Origin: Pelagibacteraceae bacterium
GTDB lineage: Bacteria; Pseudomonadota; Alphaproteobacteria; HIMB59
Reading direction: 5' to 3'
DNA: 64,000 nt
Assembly (NCBI GenBank): GCA_002705265.1
Contig: PAHR01000026.1
Coordinates: 1 to 64,000 of the forward strand
Shown: positions 17,430 to 26,000 of the stretch, in pieces
Layout of the letters: every line of letters starts with the position of its first letter
How positions within the stretch are numbered: position 1 is the stretch's first letter
Notes under the pieces: model-generated
What the model saw: only the letters and a program-made list of their open reading frames with translations
Database searches by the model: none
What the model was told of the DNA's origin: nothing
Position numbers and translations under genes: made by a program

Positions 17430-17444
17430 TTCCACATTAGGGAA
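17430..17444. promoter_or_regulatory. Candidate IclR-type site in the gmaS/amt divergent spacer
   Basis: TTCC-ACATTAG-GGAA is a perfect 4-bp inverted repeat with the same 7-bp spacing as the sites at 7604 and 8509. It sits near the middle of the 181-bp spacer, the largest in the window, and could serve both genes. A second inverted repeat, AGGAAT/ATTCCT (17487-17492 and 17505-17510), lies nearer amt. Nothing else was recognised in the spacer apart from the amt ribosome-binding site AAGGAGA at 17524-17530. Confidence 0.3.
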
Positions 17445-17535
17445 TATAGGGGTATTTTTTACTTGTTAAAAGAGTAAGATTTTTACAGGAATAGGGATCG
17501 ATAGATTCCTAAAAGAATATATTAAGGAGAATTAA

Positions 17536-18837
17536 ATGACTTTAGAAGAACTAACGTCGTACGTTGTAGTTCAGTCTGCTACCGTCGCTGAAGCGTGGTA
17601 TTATGTATGTACTGGACTTATGGTAGCAATTCACGTCGGTTTTTTAATGTATGAGGTAGGCGCTTCAAGAATGAAGAATGCCGTTTCCTCTGGTGTTAAA
17701 AACTTACTCGCTTTTGCGTTTATGATTCCGACTTTTTGGCTATTTGGTTGGTATATCTATCTTGCATTCCCACATGGGTTAGTGCCAATGGATATGGAAG
17801 GATATGGTGTTCCTTGGAATGTTTCTATGGGTCCAATGCTTTCCGATCAACTAACAGGTGTTTTCTGGGCTGCATTTACTTTGTTTGCTTGTACAACTGC
17901 ATCTGTATTTTCAGGAGCTGTAATTGAAAGAATTAGAATAAGTTCTTTTACTTTCTTAGCAGTCTTACTTGGTTCCGTTTGTTGGAACTTAGGCGCTTCA
18001 TGGGGATGGCACTATGATGGTTGGCTAGTAACTCAATTTGGTTATCATGATGTAGCAGCAGCTGGTGTTGTTCATATGATTGCAGGTTGGTTTGCTTTTG
18101 GTGTTATTTTAAATTTAGGACCAAGAGTTGGTAGATACAATGCTGATGGATCAATGAACGAAATCGAAGGACATGACTTACGTTTCTCATTTATTGGATT
18201 ACTTATGATAATCGTTGGTTTCTTTGGTTTCTTAGGTGCTTGTTTGATTTGGCCAGGATTACCTGCTTTAGGTATGCAAGAGGTTACAACATGGACAAAT
18301 ATCTACGGTGCTCCAGCAACTATGAGTTCATTTGCTTACAATACCTTAATGGGTCTTGGGGGCGGAATGATTGGTGCTTTCTGGATGAGTAAAGGTAATC
18401 CTTTTTGGATGATGTCAGGTGGACTGGCGGGAATATTCTCCTGTGCTGCTGGCCTAGACATTTGGTACCCAGGACTTGCTTTTGTATTAGGTTTTGTAGG
18501 TGGAGTAATTATTATTCCAGCTAATAATCTTTTACATAGTATCTTTAAAATAGATGATCCAGTTGGAGCTGTATCCATTCATGGTGTTGCAGGTATTTGG
18601 GGTGTATTAGCAATGGGTTTATTTGCCTCTGGTATAGCTGGACCTTCTGAAGCTATTCCAGCAGTATCGCTATGGGGTCAATTTGTTGGCTGTATAGTAA
18701 TGTTTGCTGTAGGTTTTGTACCCGGATATGTTGTATCATTTATTATGAAAATGATGGGATGGCTAAGAGTACCAGATCACGTTCAAATTGCTGGTATTGA
18801 TAAAGCTGAACTTGGTTTAAAAGCCACGAATTATTAA
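17536..18837 (+). CDS. amt: Ammonium/methylammonium transporter, Amt family
   Basis: A 433 aa polytopic membrane protein with about 11 hydrophobic segments. Amt signatures are visible: GFLMYEVGASRMKN near residue 38, SVCWNLGASWGWHYDGW, DVAAAGVVHMIAGWFAF (twin-His pore region) and the C-terminal HGVAGIWGVLAMGLF. It carries ammonium, and often methylammonium, across the inner membrane. Its divergent partner is the GmaS-like ligase, which would consume the imported amine. No PII gene is next to it; the only glnB in the window is at 42736. A good Shine-Dalgarno supports the start. A tiny membrane ORF follows after 20 bp. Confidence 0.92.
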   Translation: MTLEELTSYVVVQSATVAEAWYYVCTGLMVAIHVGFLMYEVGASRMKNAVSSGVKNLLAFAFMIPTFWLFGWYIYLAFPHGLVPMDMEGYGVPWNVSMGPMLSDQLTGVFWAAFTLFACTTASVFSGAVIERIRISSFTFLAVLLGSVCWNLGASWGWHYDGWLVTQFGYHDVAAAGVVHMIAGWFAFGVILNLGPRVGRYNADGSMNEIEGHDLRFSFIGLLMIIVGFFGFLGACLIWPGLPALGMQEVTTWTNIYGAPATMSSFAYNTLMGLGGGMIGAFWMSKGNPFWMMSGGLAGIFSCAAGLDIWYPGLAFVLGFVGGVIIIPANNLLHSIFKIDDPVGAVSIHGVAGIWGVLAMGLFASGIAGPSEAIPAVSLWGQFVGCIVMFAVGFVPGYVVSFIMKMMGWLRVPDHVQIAGIDKAELGLKATNY

Positions 18838-18857
18838 TTGTTTGAAAGGATAAAAAC

Positions 18858-19034
18858 ATGAACTCATGGCCAGGACCTGAAAATAGCTGGGAAGGCGTTG
18901 ACGCCTATTTTACCTCAGCTAACAGCGAAGGTACTTTGATCTTTTGGACACTTGTAAGCATAGCGATACTTGTCTTTGTGACTTGGTCTGCAGCTAGACA
19001 CGAGTCCGAAACAGATAAAAATACCAACAAGTAA
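18858..19034 (+). CDS. Small single-pass membrane protein downstream of amt
   Basis: A 58 aa ORF starting at an ATG preceded by AAAGGA, 20 bp after amt. It has a Trp/Glu/Asn-rich N-terminus (MNSWPGPENSWEGVDAYF), one transmembrane helix (about 26-45, LIFWTLVSIAILVFVTW) and a charged Asn/Lys C-terminus. The size, ribosome-binding site and clean membrane topology suggest a real gene; I do not recognise a family. Its position suggests an accessory or regulatory peptide of the Amt transporter, which is inference. Confidence 0.6.
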   Translation: MNSWPGPENSWEGVDAYFTSANSEGTLIFWTLVSIAILVFVTWSAARHESETDKNTNK

Positions 19035-19049
19035 TTTTTATTTAATTTA

Positions 19050-19077
19050 TTAAGGAGCGATTTTTATCGCTCCTTAA
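19050..19077 (+). terminator. 12-bp perfect hairpin after the amt genes
   Basis: TTAAGGAGCGAT (19050-19061), a TTTT loop, and ATCGCTCCTTAA (19066-19077) form a perfect 12-bp stem. It lies 15 bp after the small ORF and before the next small ORF. It most likely ends or attenuates the amt transcript, although no pure T-run follows the stem. Confidence 0.6.
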
Positions 19078-19098
19078 TTACTTACAAATGAGCTTTTA

Positions 19099-19278
19099 AT
19101 GGAATACACCGGCGCTAGTTTATATATCAAAAATTTTGTTCAATTAGTTTTAGATCATAAGTTTTATGCAAGTATAGCTTGGATAATAATTATGGCTATA
19201 GTTCTTAGAAAATTAGCAAAAAAAGATAACGATATTTATCTCAAAGAAGGTTTTTTTAAACAAACAAAAAAAAAGTAA
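19099..19278 (+). CDS. Small single-pass membrane protein upstream of the class I amidotransferase
   Basis: A 59 aa ORF beginning with ATG and ending 4 bp before the amidotransferase start. It contains one hydrophobic helix (about 22-37, YASIAWIIIMAIVL) followed by a Lys-rich tail (RKLAKKDND and a run of Lys at the end), consistent with an inner-membrane protein with a positive cytoplasmic end. No strong Shine-Dalgarno is seen and no family is recognised. The tight coupling to the next gene is the main support. Confidence 0.45.
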   Translation: MEYTGASLYIKNFVQLVLDHKFYASIAWIIIMAIVLRKLAKKDNDIYLKEGFFKQTKKK

Positions 19279-19282
19279 TCCA

Positions 19283-20026
19283 ATGAAAATCCTTGTGGTT
19301 AATGGTTGGTCTGAAGATGGTGATAAAGACCATATTAAAGCAGGTTGTATTTTACAAACGAATATCTTTGTTAACATAATTAAAAGATATTTACCAAATG
19401 TCATTGTTGATGTTTTTAATTCTTATGAATTTCATGATCAATTTGAACTTAAGTCCTACCAAGCTTTTATGTGGACTGGAGGAGGTGGTAATATTTATGA
19501 TAAAAACAAACATAACAAATCTCAAATACAATTATGTCAAGAAATTTTAGAACTTCAAAAACCCATATGGGGAAGTTGCTGGGGAATGCAGGTTTTAGTT
19601 TCTGCATTGGGAAGAAAGGTTGTTAAAACTAATATTCCAGAATTTGGATATTCTAAAAATATAAAAATAATAAATCCTATTTTAAATAATTCTATATACA
19701 AAAATAAGGAATTGGTTTTTGATGCGCCTGCACATCATTACGATATAATTACTGAAGTGCCAAATGGATTTGAGATTATTTCAGAAAATAATAATTGTAT
19801 TCAGTCGATTTACTCTCCTTCTAAAAATATATTTTGTACTCAATACCATCCTGAATTACCATACGATTACATTGCTAATTTAATGATTTATTGGAAAAAC
19901 AACTATATAAATTATTACACCCCAGAAGACTTTAACAATCTAATAAAATATTTAAGAATTAAAGAACAAAAAGACTCTGGTAGTAGATTATTAGAGATAA
20001 GGAACTGGTTAAAATACTTAGTTTAA
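19283..20026 (+). CDS. Class I glutamine amidotransferase (GMP-synthase-type GATase domain), stand-alone
   Basis: A 247 aa single-domain protein. The triad is visible: Cys99 in WGSCWGMQ, His189 and Glu191 in QYHPE; MWTGGGGN near residue 65 is the oxyanion-side loop. It hydrolyses glutamine or a gamma-glutamyl bond, but no synthase domain is attached. PuuD, which cleaves gamma-glutamyl-GABA, has the same fold, and a GS-like ligase sits 340 bp downstream. A role in releasing gamma-glutamyl amides is therefore possible but not shown. It converges on a small reverse gene with a 4-bp overlap. Confidence 0.75.
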   Translation: MKILVVNGWSEDGDKDHIKAGCILQTNIFVNIIKRYLPNVIVDVFNSYEFHDQFELKSYQAFMWTGGGGNIYDKNKHNKSQIQLCQEILELQKPIWGSCWGMQVLVSALGRKVVKTNIPEFGYSKNIKIINPILNNSIYKNKELVFDAPAHHYDIITEVPNGFEIISENNNCIQSIYSPSKNIFCTQYHPELPYDYIANLMIYWKNNYINYYTPEDFNNLIKYLRIKEQKDSGSRLLEIRNWLKYLV

Positions 20027-20271
20027 TTTTCTTTGGTTGCTATTGTTAGAAGAACTAAAGCTATTATAGCTAATAATCCAGATCCAATTGAAAAGTAGAA
20101 TATATTTAAAGCAGCTTTCAAAAAAGTGCTCTTATCAATAATTTTGTAAGCAAAAATTGGGTTCTCTAGACCTTGGTCTATAATAGTCATGAATGTAAGT
20201 ATAATGAAAGTTGTTCCAAAAGCTCTTTTGTAAAATTTTTTCCAACTTCGTTTAAATAAACTTATATTCAT
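20023..20271 (-). CDS. Small predicted two-helix membrane protein
   Basis: An 82 aa reverse-strand ORF with a basic N-terminus (FKRSWKKFYKRAFG) and two hydrophobic stretches (about 18-32 and 55-77, GSGLLAIIALVLLTIA), suggesting an inner-membrane protein. It fills the gap between the amidotransferase (4-bp convergent overlap) and the next forward operon, whose start is 98 bp away. The family is not recognised. The composition looks coding rather than random, but support is moderate. Confidence 0.5.
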   Translation of the reverse strand: MNISLFKRSWKKFYKRAFGTTFIILTFMTIIDQGLENPIFAYKIIDKSTFLKAALNIFYFSIGSGLLAIIALVLLTIATKEN

Positions 20272-20369
20272 TATTAATTATTAACATAATAAAAATATAT
20301 TTCTTAATGAAAAATTAAATTACATAAACTATAATAATTGAATCAATTAAACTATATTAGGAGTTTTAA

Positions 20370-21767
20370 ATGGGGGAATATATTGAAAATTTTGAGGATT
20401 GTTTACCTGATCCAAAAAAAGTTAAAGAAATAAAAAAAGAGTTAGAATCAAAGGGAGTTAAATATATATATTCAAATTGGATTGATTTTTTAGGCAGCCC
20501 TAAAACGAAACCTATGCCTATTAGTGATTTTGAAGATCTTTGTAGCGGGAAAGGGCCACAATTTGCAGTTCATTCGGTTTCTTTTGTACCTGAATTAACC
20601 CCTGCAGATAATGATCAAATTCCAGTTCCAGATTTAGATTCATTATTAATTTGCCCATGGGATAAAACATGTGCATGGGTTTTTTCTGATCTTTGGTGGA
20701 ATGGAAAACCTTATGATGTTTGTCCAAGGCAAACTTTAAAAAAACAAATTTTCAAAAACTCTCAATCTGATTTAAAATTTTATGTAGGTATTGAGCCGGA
20801 ATTTTTTGTAATGAAATGGGAAGATGGTAAGCCAGTCAAAGCCATTGACAATGATCCTATACCATTAAGAAGACAAGCTTTTGGTTATGATTCAGAATAC
20901 TCCATTGATGGAATGAATTTTTTAAAAGAAGTTATTGATATTTTAAATGAAGAACTAAAATGGAATTTGCATGATGTTGTTGCTGAAGGAGCTTATGGAC
21001 AATATGAATTAGATTTTGGATATACAGATATTTTATCTATGGCAGATAGATTTGTTTTTTTAAGAGTTCTTTTAAAAGAAATAGCAAAAAAACATGGTTA
21101 TTTTGTATCTTTTATGCCAAAAACTCAAATAAGTGATTGGAGATCTGGAGCTCACATTAACCATAGTGTTGAGTGCATCAGTGAAAAAAATAAAAATATT
21201 TATAAGGATGGAGACCAGTTTTCATCTAGAGCTTATAATGCAGTAGCAGGTATTTTAGAGCACGGAGCTGCTATTACAGCATTAGCTTGCCCTACAGTTA
21301 ATTCTTATAATGGATTTGTTCCTTCTGTTGAGGGATTAGACGGAGGTATGCATACATGGGCTCCAACTCATATGACTTATGGAAATAACAATAGGTCTTC
21401 TATGTTAAGACTTCCTCAAAATAGATTTTGTATTGAAGACAGAGCTTCAGATTTAACGCAAAATCCATATTTAACATTTTCATTACTTTCGGCTGCTGCC
21501 ACAAAAGGTATAACTAAAAATATGAAACCCCCTGAAGCAACCAATAAAAGTCTCTATGATATAACTGAAGAAGAAGGAAAAAACATTAAAACTCTTCCTA
21601 GAAACTTATTAGAAGCGATTGATGCATTTAAAGACGATCCTTTAACTAAAGAGGTATTTACAGAACCAATGAGAAATAATTTTATTGGTTATAAATATGA
21701 TGAGTGGAGAAGGTACCATACAACTACTACTGATTGGGAAATTCAAGAATATTTAAAGCTATTTTAA
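20370..21767 (+). CDS. Glutamine-synthetase-family ligase (paralogue 3, divergent)
   Basis: A 465 aa protein with recognisable GS motifs, more divergent than the other two GS-like ligases: GIEPEFFVM, AEGAYGQYELDF (usual HE-x-A-x-GQ), SGAHINHS, NSYNGF, and NNRSSMLRLPQNRFCIEDR with QNPYL. The His of the usual HE pair is Ala here, while both Glu residues remain. There is no adenylylation loop. It is probably a gamma-glutamyl-amine ligase with an unusual acceptor. AGGAG precedes the ATG, and the 98-bp upstream gap shows no clear operator. An alpha/beta hydrolase starts directly at its stop codon. Confidence 0.78.
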   Translation: MGEYIENFEDCLPDPKKVKEIKKELESKGVKYIYSNWIDFLGSPKTKPMPISDFEDLCSGKGPQFAVHSVSFVPELTPADNDQIPVPDLDSLLICPWDKTCAWVFSDLWWNGKPYDVCPRQTLKKQIFKNSQSDLKFYVGIEPEFFVMKWEDGKPVKAIDNDPIPLRRQAFGYDSEYSIDGMNFLKEVIDILNEELKWNLHDVVAEGAYGQYELDFGYTDILSMADRFVFLRVLLKEIAKKHGYFVSFMPKTQISDWRSGAHINHSVECISEKNKNIYKDGDQFSSRAYNAVAGILEHGAAITALACPTVNSYNGFVPSVEGLDGGMHTWAPTHMTYGNNNRSSMLRLPQNRFCIEDRASDLTQNPYLTFSLLSAAATKGITKNMKPPEATNKSLYDITEEEGKNIKTLPRNLLEAIDAFKDDPLTKEVFTEPMRNNFIGYKYDEWRRYHTTTTDWEIQEYLKLF

Positions 21768-22778
21768 TTGATAATTGATACAAATATTAAAAGTTATGTT
21801 TTAGATAATTTTCTACTCAAGTCTGGTAAAACTCTATCTTTAAATCTTTCATACTTAACTTTAGGAGAATTAAACGATAAAAAAGATAATGTTATAGTTT
21901 ATCCAACTAGATATGCGGGCACACACATGGAGCAAGATTATTTAATTGGAGAACAATTAGCATTAAATCCTAAGAAATATTTTATAATAATACCAAATAT
22001 GTTTTGTAATGGTGTCTCTTCTTCACCTAGTAATAATCCACAACCATTAAATGGACCAAATTTTCCATTAATAACTATTCAAGACAATGTTACCGCTCAA
22101 CACAATTTAATAAAAAATATTTTTAATATTAAAAAAATTAAATTAGTTGTTGGTTGGTCAATGGGTGGCCAACAAGCTTACCAATGGGCCGCTCAGTATC
22201 AGGATATGGTAGAAAATATAGTAGTAATGTGCGCTCATGCTAAAACAAGCGGTCATACCCATGTTTTTTTAGAAGGCATGTATGCGGCTCTAACATCGGA
22301 TTTAAATTGGAATGAGGGCAATTATAAAGAACAACCAAATGCAGGTAAAACCACTATGGCAATGGCTTGGGCTGGTTGGGCTCTTGGTCAAAATTGGTTT
22401 AGGGAGAAACTTTATCTAAAAGATGGTTATAAAAATCCTCAAGAAGTCCTCGATAAGTTATGGAAAACTATTTATTATAAAAGAGATGCAAATGATCTTT
22501 TAGCAATGATTAGAACCTGGCAAGAGCATGATATTAGTAATAATGATAAATTTAATGGTAACTTAATTGAAGCTTTAAAATCTATAAAAGCAAAAGTAAT
22601 ATTGATGCCTGGTATCAATGATTTATATTTTCCTCCTGAAGAAAATAAAGAAGAATTAAAGACTTTAAAAAATGGAAAATTAGAGATTATACCCTCTAAT
22701 TATGGTCATTATGCAGGAGCTGCAAAAAGTAAAGAAGATCTTGATTTTGTAAATAATCAGATCAAAATTTTACTTTGA
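21768..22778 (+). CDS. Alpha/beta hydrolase, homoserine O-acetyltransferase (MetX)-like
   Basis: A 336 aa protein starting at a TTG that directly follows the previous stop. The nucleophile elbow is GWSMGGQQA (Ser131); the acid is likely in MPGINDLYFPP and the base in NYGHYAGA near the end. The FNGVSSSPSNN-type loop and overall layout match the MetX branch of alpha/beta hydrolases, which includes acyltransferases and hydrolases. It is joined to a GS-like ligase, so it may hydrolyse or transfer an acyl group on the product of that enzyme. A true MetX role in methionine synthesis is possible but less fitting for the context. Confidence 0.7.
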   Translation: MIIDTNIKSYVLDNFLLKSGKTLSLNLSYLTLGELNDKKDNVIVYPTRYAGTHMEQDYLIGEQLALNPKKYFIIIPNMFCNGVSSSPSNNPQPLNGPNFPLITIQDNVTAQHNLIKNIFNIKKIKLVVGWSMGGQQAYQWAAQYQDMVENIVVMCAHAKTSGHTHVFLEGMYAALTSDLNWNEGNYKEQPNAGKTTMAMAWAGWALGQNWFREKLYLKDGYKNPQEVLDKLWKTIYYKRDANDLLAMIRTWQEHDISNNDKFNGNLIEALKSIKAKVILMPGINDLYFPPEENKEELKTLKNGKLEIIPSNYGHYAGAAKSKEDLDFVNNQIKILL

Positions 22779-23716
22779 TTAAAATTTTATTAATTTTTAT
22801 AACCTTAATATTTTCTTCTAATATATATGCTGACCCAAGATTAGAGGCAGATATTAAAAAACTATCCAAGAAAAACGCATTTATAAATTCAAAAGGTAAA
22901 GAATACAAACTTGATGAAAATATAGATAAGTCAAAAATTCTTTTGATTGTATGGAGCCATGGTCAGTTAGATGGTTGGGGTCAAAAAACAGAAAATTGTA
23001 AAGCCTCGTGGAATAAAGTACCCCCAATTTTAAAAAATATTGAAAAAACAAACATTAATGGTTTGGAAATAAGACTTTATCGGGTTTGTAGTGGGGTAAG
23101 AGGATTAAGGCAAAAAGAGTTGGACATTTATAATGATAATTATAATACAGATATTGGTATGGAAAGTATTTTTCAATTTAAAGATAAATCTGGTGTCAGG
23201 TTAATTGATAAAGAAACGTATGTAAGAAAACCAATGGTCATAAAAATGAAAGTCAATGAGCTTTTATCTCAAGGTTTTAAAAACATTGTACTTGCTGGTC
23301 ATTCAGCAGGAGCTTGGGACTCAATAAATATTATAGCTAATAATTCTAATTTAGTAGATGGCGTGATAGCATTTAATCCTGCAAGGCATGGCAAATATGC
23401 TAAAGCGCTTAAAAAAAATGATGTAAATAAATGGTGGAGCCAGGAAAGAGAATATAAAATATCATTATTAAATCTCAATAACTTAAAGCAACCTATTTTA
23501 GCTTACTCTCATGATGGAGATGATTTTTCTAATCCAACTACCCTTAGTTTTTTATCTAAGCTAGATTTAGTAAATTTTATTGATTATTCATCTTCTGATT
23601 GTGAAGGTCAGATTATGACAGGAGGTGATCATGGTATTTCTATTGATAAATGCTTTGGAAATAAAGTTAGCCGTCAAAATGAAATTATTGATTATTTAAA
23701 GAGTATTAATTTTTAA
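22775..23716 (+). CDS. Exported alpha/beta-hydrolase-fold protein
   Basis: A 313 aa protein that starts at a TTG overlapping the previous stop by 4 bp. The first 19 residues form a signal peptide (MIKILLIFITLIFSSNIYA, cleavage before DP), so it acts in the periplasm. LLIVWSHGQLDG and VLAGHSAGAWDS (nucleophile Ser) indicate an alpha/beta hydrolase; SHDGDD and GGDHG probably supply the acid and the base. Several cysteines (TENC, RVCSG, SSDCEG, DKCFG) could form disulphides. The substrate is not recognised. It ends the operon begun at 20370 and overlaps tyrS by 11 bp at the convergent ends. Confidence 0.68.
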   Translation: MIKILLIFITLIFSSNIYADPRLEADIKKLSKKNAFINSKGKEYKLDENIDKSKILLIVWSHGQLDGWGQKTENCKASWNKVPPILKNIEKTNINGLEIRLYRVCSGVRGLRQKELDIYNDNYNTDIGMESIFQFKDKSGVRLIDKETYVRKPMVIKMKVNELLSQGFKNIVLAGHSAGAWDSINIIANNSNLVDGVIAFNPARHGKYAKALKKNDVNKWWSQEREYKISLLNLNNLKQPILAYSHDGDDFSNPTTLSFLSKLDLVNFIDYSSSDCEGQIMTGGDHGISIDKCFGNKVSRQNEIIDYLKSINF

Positions 23717-24914
23717 AAGAAATTTTAAAAATTCTTTTCTTCCCAATTTTTAGAATAGAACCTTCATCTTTATCTGTTATTTCATGATTAATGTCACTAA
23801 TTGCAATATCATTGATTTTAATTCCACTATTTTCAATCATTCGCTTTGCTTCAGACTTAGATGCTATTAAGTTATTTATAACTAAAATATCAGTTATTTT
23901 TAATGAGACATCTTTTTTAATCTGAATTAAATCGATATCTTGATTAAAGTTTTTATTTTCAAATAAATCTGTAGCTTTTTGTTCGGCTTTTAATGCATCT
24001 TCTTCAGTATGGCAATCTGAAGTAACAATCAGAGCTAACTTTTTTTTAGCTTTATTAATATCTTCATCTATAAGAGAAGTAATTTCATCTTTATCTAAAT
24101 CTGAAAATATTAGTAAAAGATTTTCGACATCTTTATCGTCAACATTTCTCCAATATTGAAAGAAATCAAATGAACTAAATTTTTCTTGATCTATCCAGAC
24201 AGCACCTTTTTCAGTTTTTCCCATTTTTTTACCTGAGGAAGTTGTAAGTAGGGGGGTTGTTAGACCATAAGCATCTTTTTTATTAATTTTAGAAATTATT
24301 TCTATGCCTAGAACAATATTTCCCCATTGATCAGATCCTCCTATTTGAAGAGAACAGTTATGGTTTTTATTTAAATAATAAAAATCATAACCTTGCAATA
24401 CCATGTAGTTAAATTCTAAAAAAGATAAGGATTGTTCTCTCTTAAGTCTTTCTTTAACACTTTCAAATGTCAGCATTCTATTAATTGAAATGTGACTACC
24501 TACAGTTCTTAATAATTCAATATAATTTAAATCTGAGAGCCATGTATCATTATTTGCGTATGTAATTTTGTCTTTATAATCCCTGAAGTAATGATTAAAA
24601 ATTTTCTTAAAATTTTCAATATTAGCTTCAATAGTTTTATATTCTAAAATTTTCCTAGATTCATCTTTACCTGAAGGATCTCCAACTTTTGTAGTGCCTC
24701 CTCCTAGAAGTATGATTGCGTGGTGCCCTAATTCTACTAATTTTTTTATAGCTCTTAATTGAACCAAACTGCCAGCATGTAACGCATCTGAAGTAGCATC
24801 AAAACCAATATAAAAATATGATTTTTCTTTATTTAATTGTTTATTAAGCTCTTCTTCATTGGTGCATTGATGGAATAAATGTCTATCTTTGAATTGTTGT
24901 ATATAATCAATCAC
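23706..24914 (-). CDS. tyrS: Tyrosyl-tRNA synthetase
   Basis: A 402 aa class I synthetase that charges tRNA-Tyr. The HIGH-type motif is seen as HAGSLVQL near residue 47, the tyrosine-binding region as NYMVLQGYDF and QIGGSDQWGN, and the KMSKS-type motif as GKKMGKT. An S4-like RNA-binding domain ends the protein (EAKRMIENSGIKIN). The start is a GTG at 24914. It diverges from anmK across a 33-bp gap, an arrangement common in alphaproteobacteria. Confidence 0.96.
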   Translation of the reverse strand: MIDYIQQFKDRHLFHQCTNEEELNKQLNKEKSYFYIGFDATSDALHAGSLVQLRAIKKLVELGHHAIILLGGGTTKVGDPSGKDESRKILEYKTIEANIENFKKIFNHYFRDYKDKITYANNDTWLSDLNYIELLRTVGSHISINRMLTFESVKERLKREQSLSFLEFNYMVLQGYDFYYLNKNHNCSLQIGGSDQWGNIVLGIEIISKINKKDAYGLTTPLLTTSSGKKMGKTEKGAVWIDQEKFSSFDFFQYWRNVDDKDVENLLLIFSDLDKDEITSLIDEDINKAKKKLALIVTSDCHTEEDALKAEQKATDLFENKNFNQDIDLIQIKKDVSLKITDILVINNLIASKSEAKRMIENSGIKINDIAISDINHEITDKDEGSILKIGKKRIFKISFKN

Positions 24915-24947
24915 ATTTAATAATTAACATAATTTTAAATTAATAAA

Positions 24948-26000
24948 ATGGAATATATTGCTATTGGTTCAATGTCGGGTACTTCTTTAGATGGAGTTGA
25001 TATTAGTATCATAAAAAGCAACGGTAAAGACACTTTCACAGAAATAGATAATTATTTTCACCCTTACCCTAAGGACTTAATTACAAGTCTTAAAAGTTCA
25101 ATTAATCAAAATTACTTGGTAGATTCTAAATTACCTACATTAATTTCAAATGAATATAACAAAGCAATAGAACATATAGTCAGTAAAAACAAATCAATTC
25201 AGATAGACGTAATTGGAATTCATGGTCAAACTATTTTTCATGATGAAAAATTAAAAATCTCAATTCAAATTTTCGATAAGAAAAAAATTAAAACAGTTTG
25301 CCCATTCCTCATATCTAATTTTAGGAAAAATGATTTATTGAACGGAGGTACAGGAGCTCCAATAATCCCAATATTTCATAAACTTATAGCAGAAAAATTT
25401 AAATTAAATAATTGTATGTTTGTTAATATAGGTGGAGTAACAAACATAACAAATATAAAAGAAAATCATATTGATGCGTATGATTTATGTTTTGGCAATG
25501 CATTATCTGATGATCTTGTTAATTTAAGCGATAAAAATTTTTCATACGATAATGATGGTGATTTTTCAAGAGGAGGGAGTTTAATTAAACAAATAGAAAA
25601 GATTATTTTATCCGATCCTTATTTTAGTAAATCTTCACCTAAAAGTTTAGATAGAAACTATTTTCATAAATACTTTAATATTATAACAGAACATTCACAT
25701 AGATCGCTTAAAGATACTCTTTTTACTTTATGGAATATTCTGGGCTCTAAAATTTTATATGCATCCAATAATTCAAAAATTATTTTATGTGGTGGCGGTA
25801 GAAAGAATAGTACATTAAAAGAAATTCTTAATAATTTAAAATTAAATGTAATTGATGTTGATGAGTTAGGAATCAATGGTGATTTTATCGAGTCACAAGG
25901 TATCGGATACTTGGCAATTAGGAGATTATTAAAACTCCCTTCTTCTTTTGATAAAACTACTGGAATTAAAAAAGAAACTTTTTTAGGTGAAATTAATTAG
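24948..26000 (+). CDS. anmK: Anhydro-N-acetylmuramic acid kinase
   Basis: A 350 aa sugar kinase that phosphorylates and opens 1,6-anhydro-MurNAc during recycling of cell-wall fragments. The N-terminal signature GSMSGTSLDGVD (residues 7-18) is diagnostic. GIHGQTIFHD, NGGTGAPI, NIGGVTNI and LCGGGRKN are further ASKHA-fold motifs. It is slightly shorter than typical AnmK (about 370). It diverges from tyrS and converges with an alpha/beta hydrolase (8-bp overlap). Confidence 0.94.
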   Translation: MEYIAIGSMSGTSLDGVDISIIKSNGKDTFTEIDNYFHPYPKDLITSLKSSINQNYLVDSKLPTLISNEYNKAIEHIVSKNKSIQIDVIGIHGQTIFHDEKLKISIQIFDKKKIKTVCPFLISNFRKNDLLNGGTGAPIIPIFHKLIAEKFKLNNCMFVNIGGVTNITNIKENHIDAYDLCFGNALSDDLVNLSDKNFSYDNDGDFSRGGSLIKQIEKIILSDPYFSKSSPKSLDRNYFHKYFNIITEHSHRSLKDTLFTLWNILGSKILYASNNSKIILCGGGRKNSTLKEILNNLKLNVIDVDELGINGDFIESQGIGYLAIRRLLKLPSSFDKTTGIKKETFLGEIN

